From the NCBI GenBank assembly GCA_009746045.1, contig RPFO01000065.1:9715334-9779333 (forward strand): a stretch of 64,000 bases of DNA. The letters are read 5' to 3'. Within the stretch, counting starts at the first letter, position 1. Each line of letters opens with the position of its first letter. Position numbers and translations under genes: made by a program. This document shows, piece after piece, positions 61,761-64,000 of this stretch. Below the pieces are notes generated by a model that did not search any database, was not told the origin of the DNA, and saw nothing but the letters and a program-made list of their open reading frames with translations. This DNA is from Mesostigma viride (Eukaryota; Streptophyta; Mesostigmatophyceae; Mesostigmatales; Mesostigmataceae).

Positions 61761-62217
61761 AGCTTTCTATTGTTCTTACAAGGGTTTCATGGCAATCATT
61801 CCACCTTGGTGTACAGAAGGTTCCAAACAACACATCATTACATTATGCATCATATTTACAATGCAGGAAGGCATACTTGGGGCACATGCCTATAGTACAA
61901 TGCATTAATAACACACCTCTAGCCAGCTAGCTAGCTATATAGTGGCTAATGCCACACCCGGGGGCACGTTCTCACGGCCCTGCTGCATCCTTTTCCTTTT
62001 CTTCTTCTCTGCATCTGACAGGGGCCTGCCCCCATCTTCTCATCCACCAGCCTGGTGAGCACCCTGACGTTGGTGACTTGCGTCCGCTACCCTACCCCCA
62101 TGGCACGCTTGGCCTTACGCTTGGTGAAGGTGGAGGGGTGGGTGCGACAGTTGGTCTGGGTTTTCATCACCCCCTTCCTCCAGTGCATGCGTGTGCTCCA
62201 ACGCCTAAGCAGAGAAG
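61761..62217 (-). other. Possible exons of an unidentified minus-strand gene
   Basis: On the minus strand 62200-62090 reads [14 protein letters not shown] and [15 protein letters not shown], then a possible donor. 62050-61940 reads [14 protein letters not shown] and [11 protein letters not shown] to a stop. The basic, protein-like composition is suggestive, but the splice phases did not resolve and no family was recognised. Confidence 0.2.
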
Positions 62218-62254
62218 CACACACACACACACACACACATACACACACACACGT
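62218..62254. repeat. (CA)n microsatellite
   Basis: About 18 dinucleotides with one ta interruption. Confidence 0.95.
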
Positions 62255-62311
62255 CGATCCCTTACCCACCCACCCACACACACATACACATGTATCCACC
62301 CACCCATGCAT

Positions 62312-62515
<204 letters not shown>

Positions 62516-62522
62516 TCATACA

Positions 62523-64000
62523 TACCCTCCCTCCCTCCCTCCCTCCCTCCCTCCCTCCCTCCCTCCCTCCCTCCCTCCCTCCCTCCTCCCTCCTCCCTCC
62601 CTCCCTCCCTCCCTCCCTCCTCCTCCCTCCCTCCCTCCCTCCCTCCCTCCCTCCCTCCTCCCTCCCTCCCTCCCTCCCTCCCTCTCCCTCCCTCCCTCCC
62701 TCCCTCCCTCCCTCCCTCCCTCCTCCCTCCCTCCCTCCCTCCCTCCCTCCCCTCCCTCCCTCCCTCCTCCCTCCCTCCTCCCTCCCTCCCTCCTCCTCCC
62801 TCCCTCCCTCCCTCCCTCCTCCCTCCCTCCCTCCCTCCTCCTCCCTCCCTCCCTCCTCCCTCCTCCCTCCTCCCTCCCTCCCTCCTCCCTCCCTCCCTCC
62901 CTCCCTCCCTCCCTCCCTCCCTCCTCCCTCCCTCCCTCCCTCCCTCCCTCCCCTCCCTCCTCCCTCCCTCCCTCCCCCTCCCTCCCTCCCTCCCTCCCTC
63001 CCTCCCTCCCTCCCTCCCTCCTCCCTCCCCTCCCTCCCTCCCTCCTCCTCCCTCCCTCCCTCCCTCCCTCCCTCCCTCCTCCCTCCCTCCCTCCCTCCTC
63101 TCCCTCCTCCCTCCCTCCTCCCTCCCTCCCTCCCTCCTCCCTCCCTCCCTCCTCCTCCCTCCCTCCCTCCCTCCCTCCCTCCCTCCCTCCTCCCTCCTCC
63201 CTCCCTCCCTCCCTCCTCCCTCCCTCCTCTCCTCCCTCCCTCCTCCCTCTCCCTCCCTCCCTCCCTCCCTCCTCCCTCCTCCCTCCCTCCCTCCCTTCCT
63301 CCCTCCTCCCTCCTCCTCCCTCCCTCCCTCCCTCCCTCCTCCCTCCCTCCCTCCCTCCCCTCCCTCCCTCCTCCCTCTCCTCCCTCCTCCCTCCCTCCCT
63401 CCCTCCCTCCCTCCCTCCCTCCCTCCCTCCTCCCTCCCTCCCTCCCTCCCTCCCTCCCTCCCTCCCTCCCCTCCCTCCCTCCCTCCCTCCTCCTCCCTCC
63501 CTCCCTCCCTCCCTCCCTCCCTCCTCCCTCCCTCCCTCCCTCCCTCCCTCCTCCCTCCCTCCCTCCCTCCCTCCTCCCTCCCTCCCTCCTCCCTCCCTCC
63601 CTCCTCCCTCCTCTCCCTCCCTCCCTCCCTCCCCCCCCCTCCTCCCTCCCTCCCTCCCTCCCTCCCTCCCTCCCTCCTCCCTCCTCCCTCCCTCCCTCCC
63701 TCCCTCCCTCCCTCCCTCCCTCCTCCTCCCTCCCTCCTCCTCCCTCCCTCCCTCCCTCCCCTCTCCCTCCCTCCCTCTCCTCCCTCCTCCCTCCCTCCCT
63801 CCCTCCTCCCTCCCTCCCCCTCCCCTCCCTCCTCCCTCCTCCCTCCCTCCCTCCCTCCTCCCTCCCTCCCTCCCTTCCCTCCCTCCCTCCCTCCCTCCCT
63901 CCTCCCTCCCTCCCTCCTCCCTCCTCCCTCCTCCCTCCTCCTCCCTCCCTCCCTCCCTCCCTCCCTCCTCCCTCCCTCCCTCCCTCCCTCTCCCTCCCTC
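62523..64000. repeat. (CCCT)n tract running off the window
   Basis: Same ccct/cct composition as the tract at 38.3-40.0 kb, at least 1.48 kb long. Confidence 0.98.

Overview
This is nuclear DNA from a eukaryote, most likely a green alga of the Chlamydomonas/Volvox kind. The two host genes have many GT-AG introns. The polyadenylation signal of one of them is TGTAA, the chlorophyte form. The DNA is GC-rich and full of simple repeats, minisatellites and retroelements. There is no bacterial operon structure. Most long open frames are artefacts of tandem repeats whose period is a multiple of three.

Layout. 1-1 kb: an internally deleted piggyBac-type transposase remnant. 2.3-6 kb (minus): a decayed Ty3/gypsy retroelement with a separate viroplasmin-like small ORF. 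9.4-36.7 kb (minus): a complete MMS19 (MET18) gene that I could assemble into 19 exons with consistent phases (about 1,517 codons). MMS19 is the substrate-recruiting HEAT-repeat subunit of the cytosolic iron-sulphur assembly targeting complex. Its introns hold minisatellites (13.8-15.5 kb and 23.7-26.9 kb), a GA tract, and a tandem pair of full and deleted copies of an unidentified element (15.8-17.8 kb). 36.7-40.3 kb: a divergent intergenic region holding a 1.6 kb (CCCT)n tract. 40.3-49.0 kb (plus): a METTL22-type protein-lysine methyltransferase gene in 7 exons (about 846 codons), with a 36-bp minisatellite and a GGGATA hexamer array in introns. 50.1-59.5 kb (plus): an LTR retrotransposon of the chromodomain Ty3/gypsy group, with both LTRs, a 5-bp target duplication, PBS, PPT, gag and a frame-broken pol. 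It sits beside a LINE reverse-transcriptase fragment (59.5-60.6 kb, minus). 61.1-61.8 kb: a 184-bp tandem repeat. 62.2-64 kb: CA, ACGC and CCCT microsatellites running off the end.

MMS19 and METTL22 are transcribed away from each other across the CCCT tract. No functional link between them can be read from the sequence; MMS19 serves Fe-S enzymes (many in DNA metabolism) and METTL22 is known as a protein-lysine methyltransferase.

The most unusual observation is that exon edges, with their working splice-site sequence, have repeatedly been copied in tandem into the adjoining introns. I see this clearly at MMS19 exons 3, 4, 5, 9, 16 (both ends) and 18 and at METTL22 exon 3, more weakly at MMS19 exons 8 and 10, and possibly as the seed of the 3.3 kb minisatellite beside exon 11. 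This looks like one recurrent process that makes duplicate splice sites and enlarges introns.
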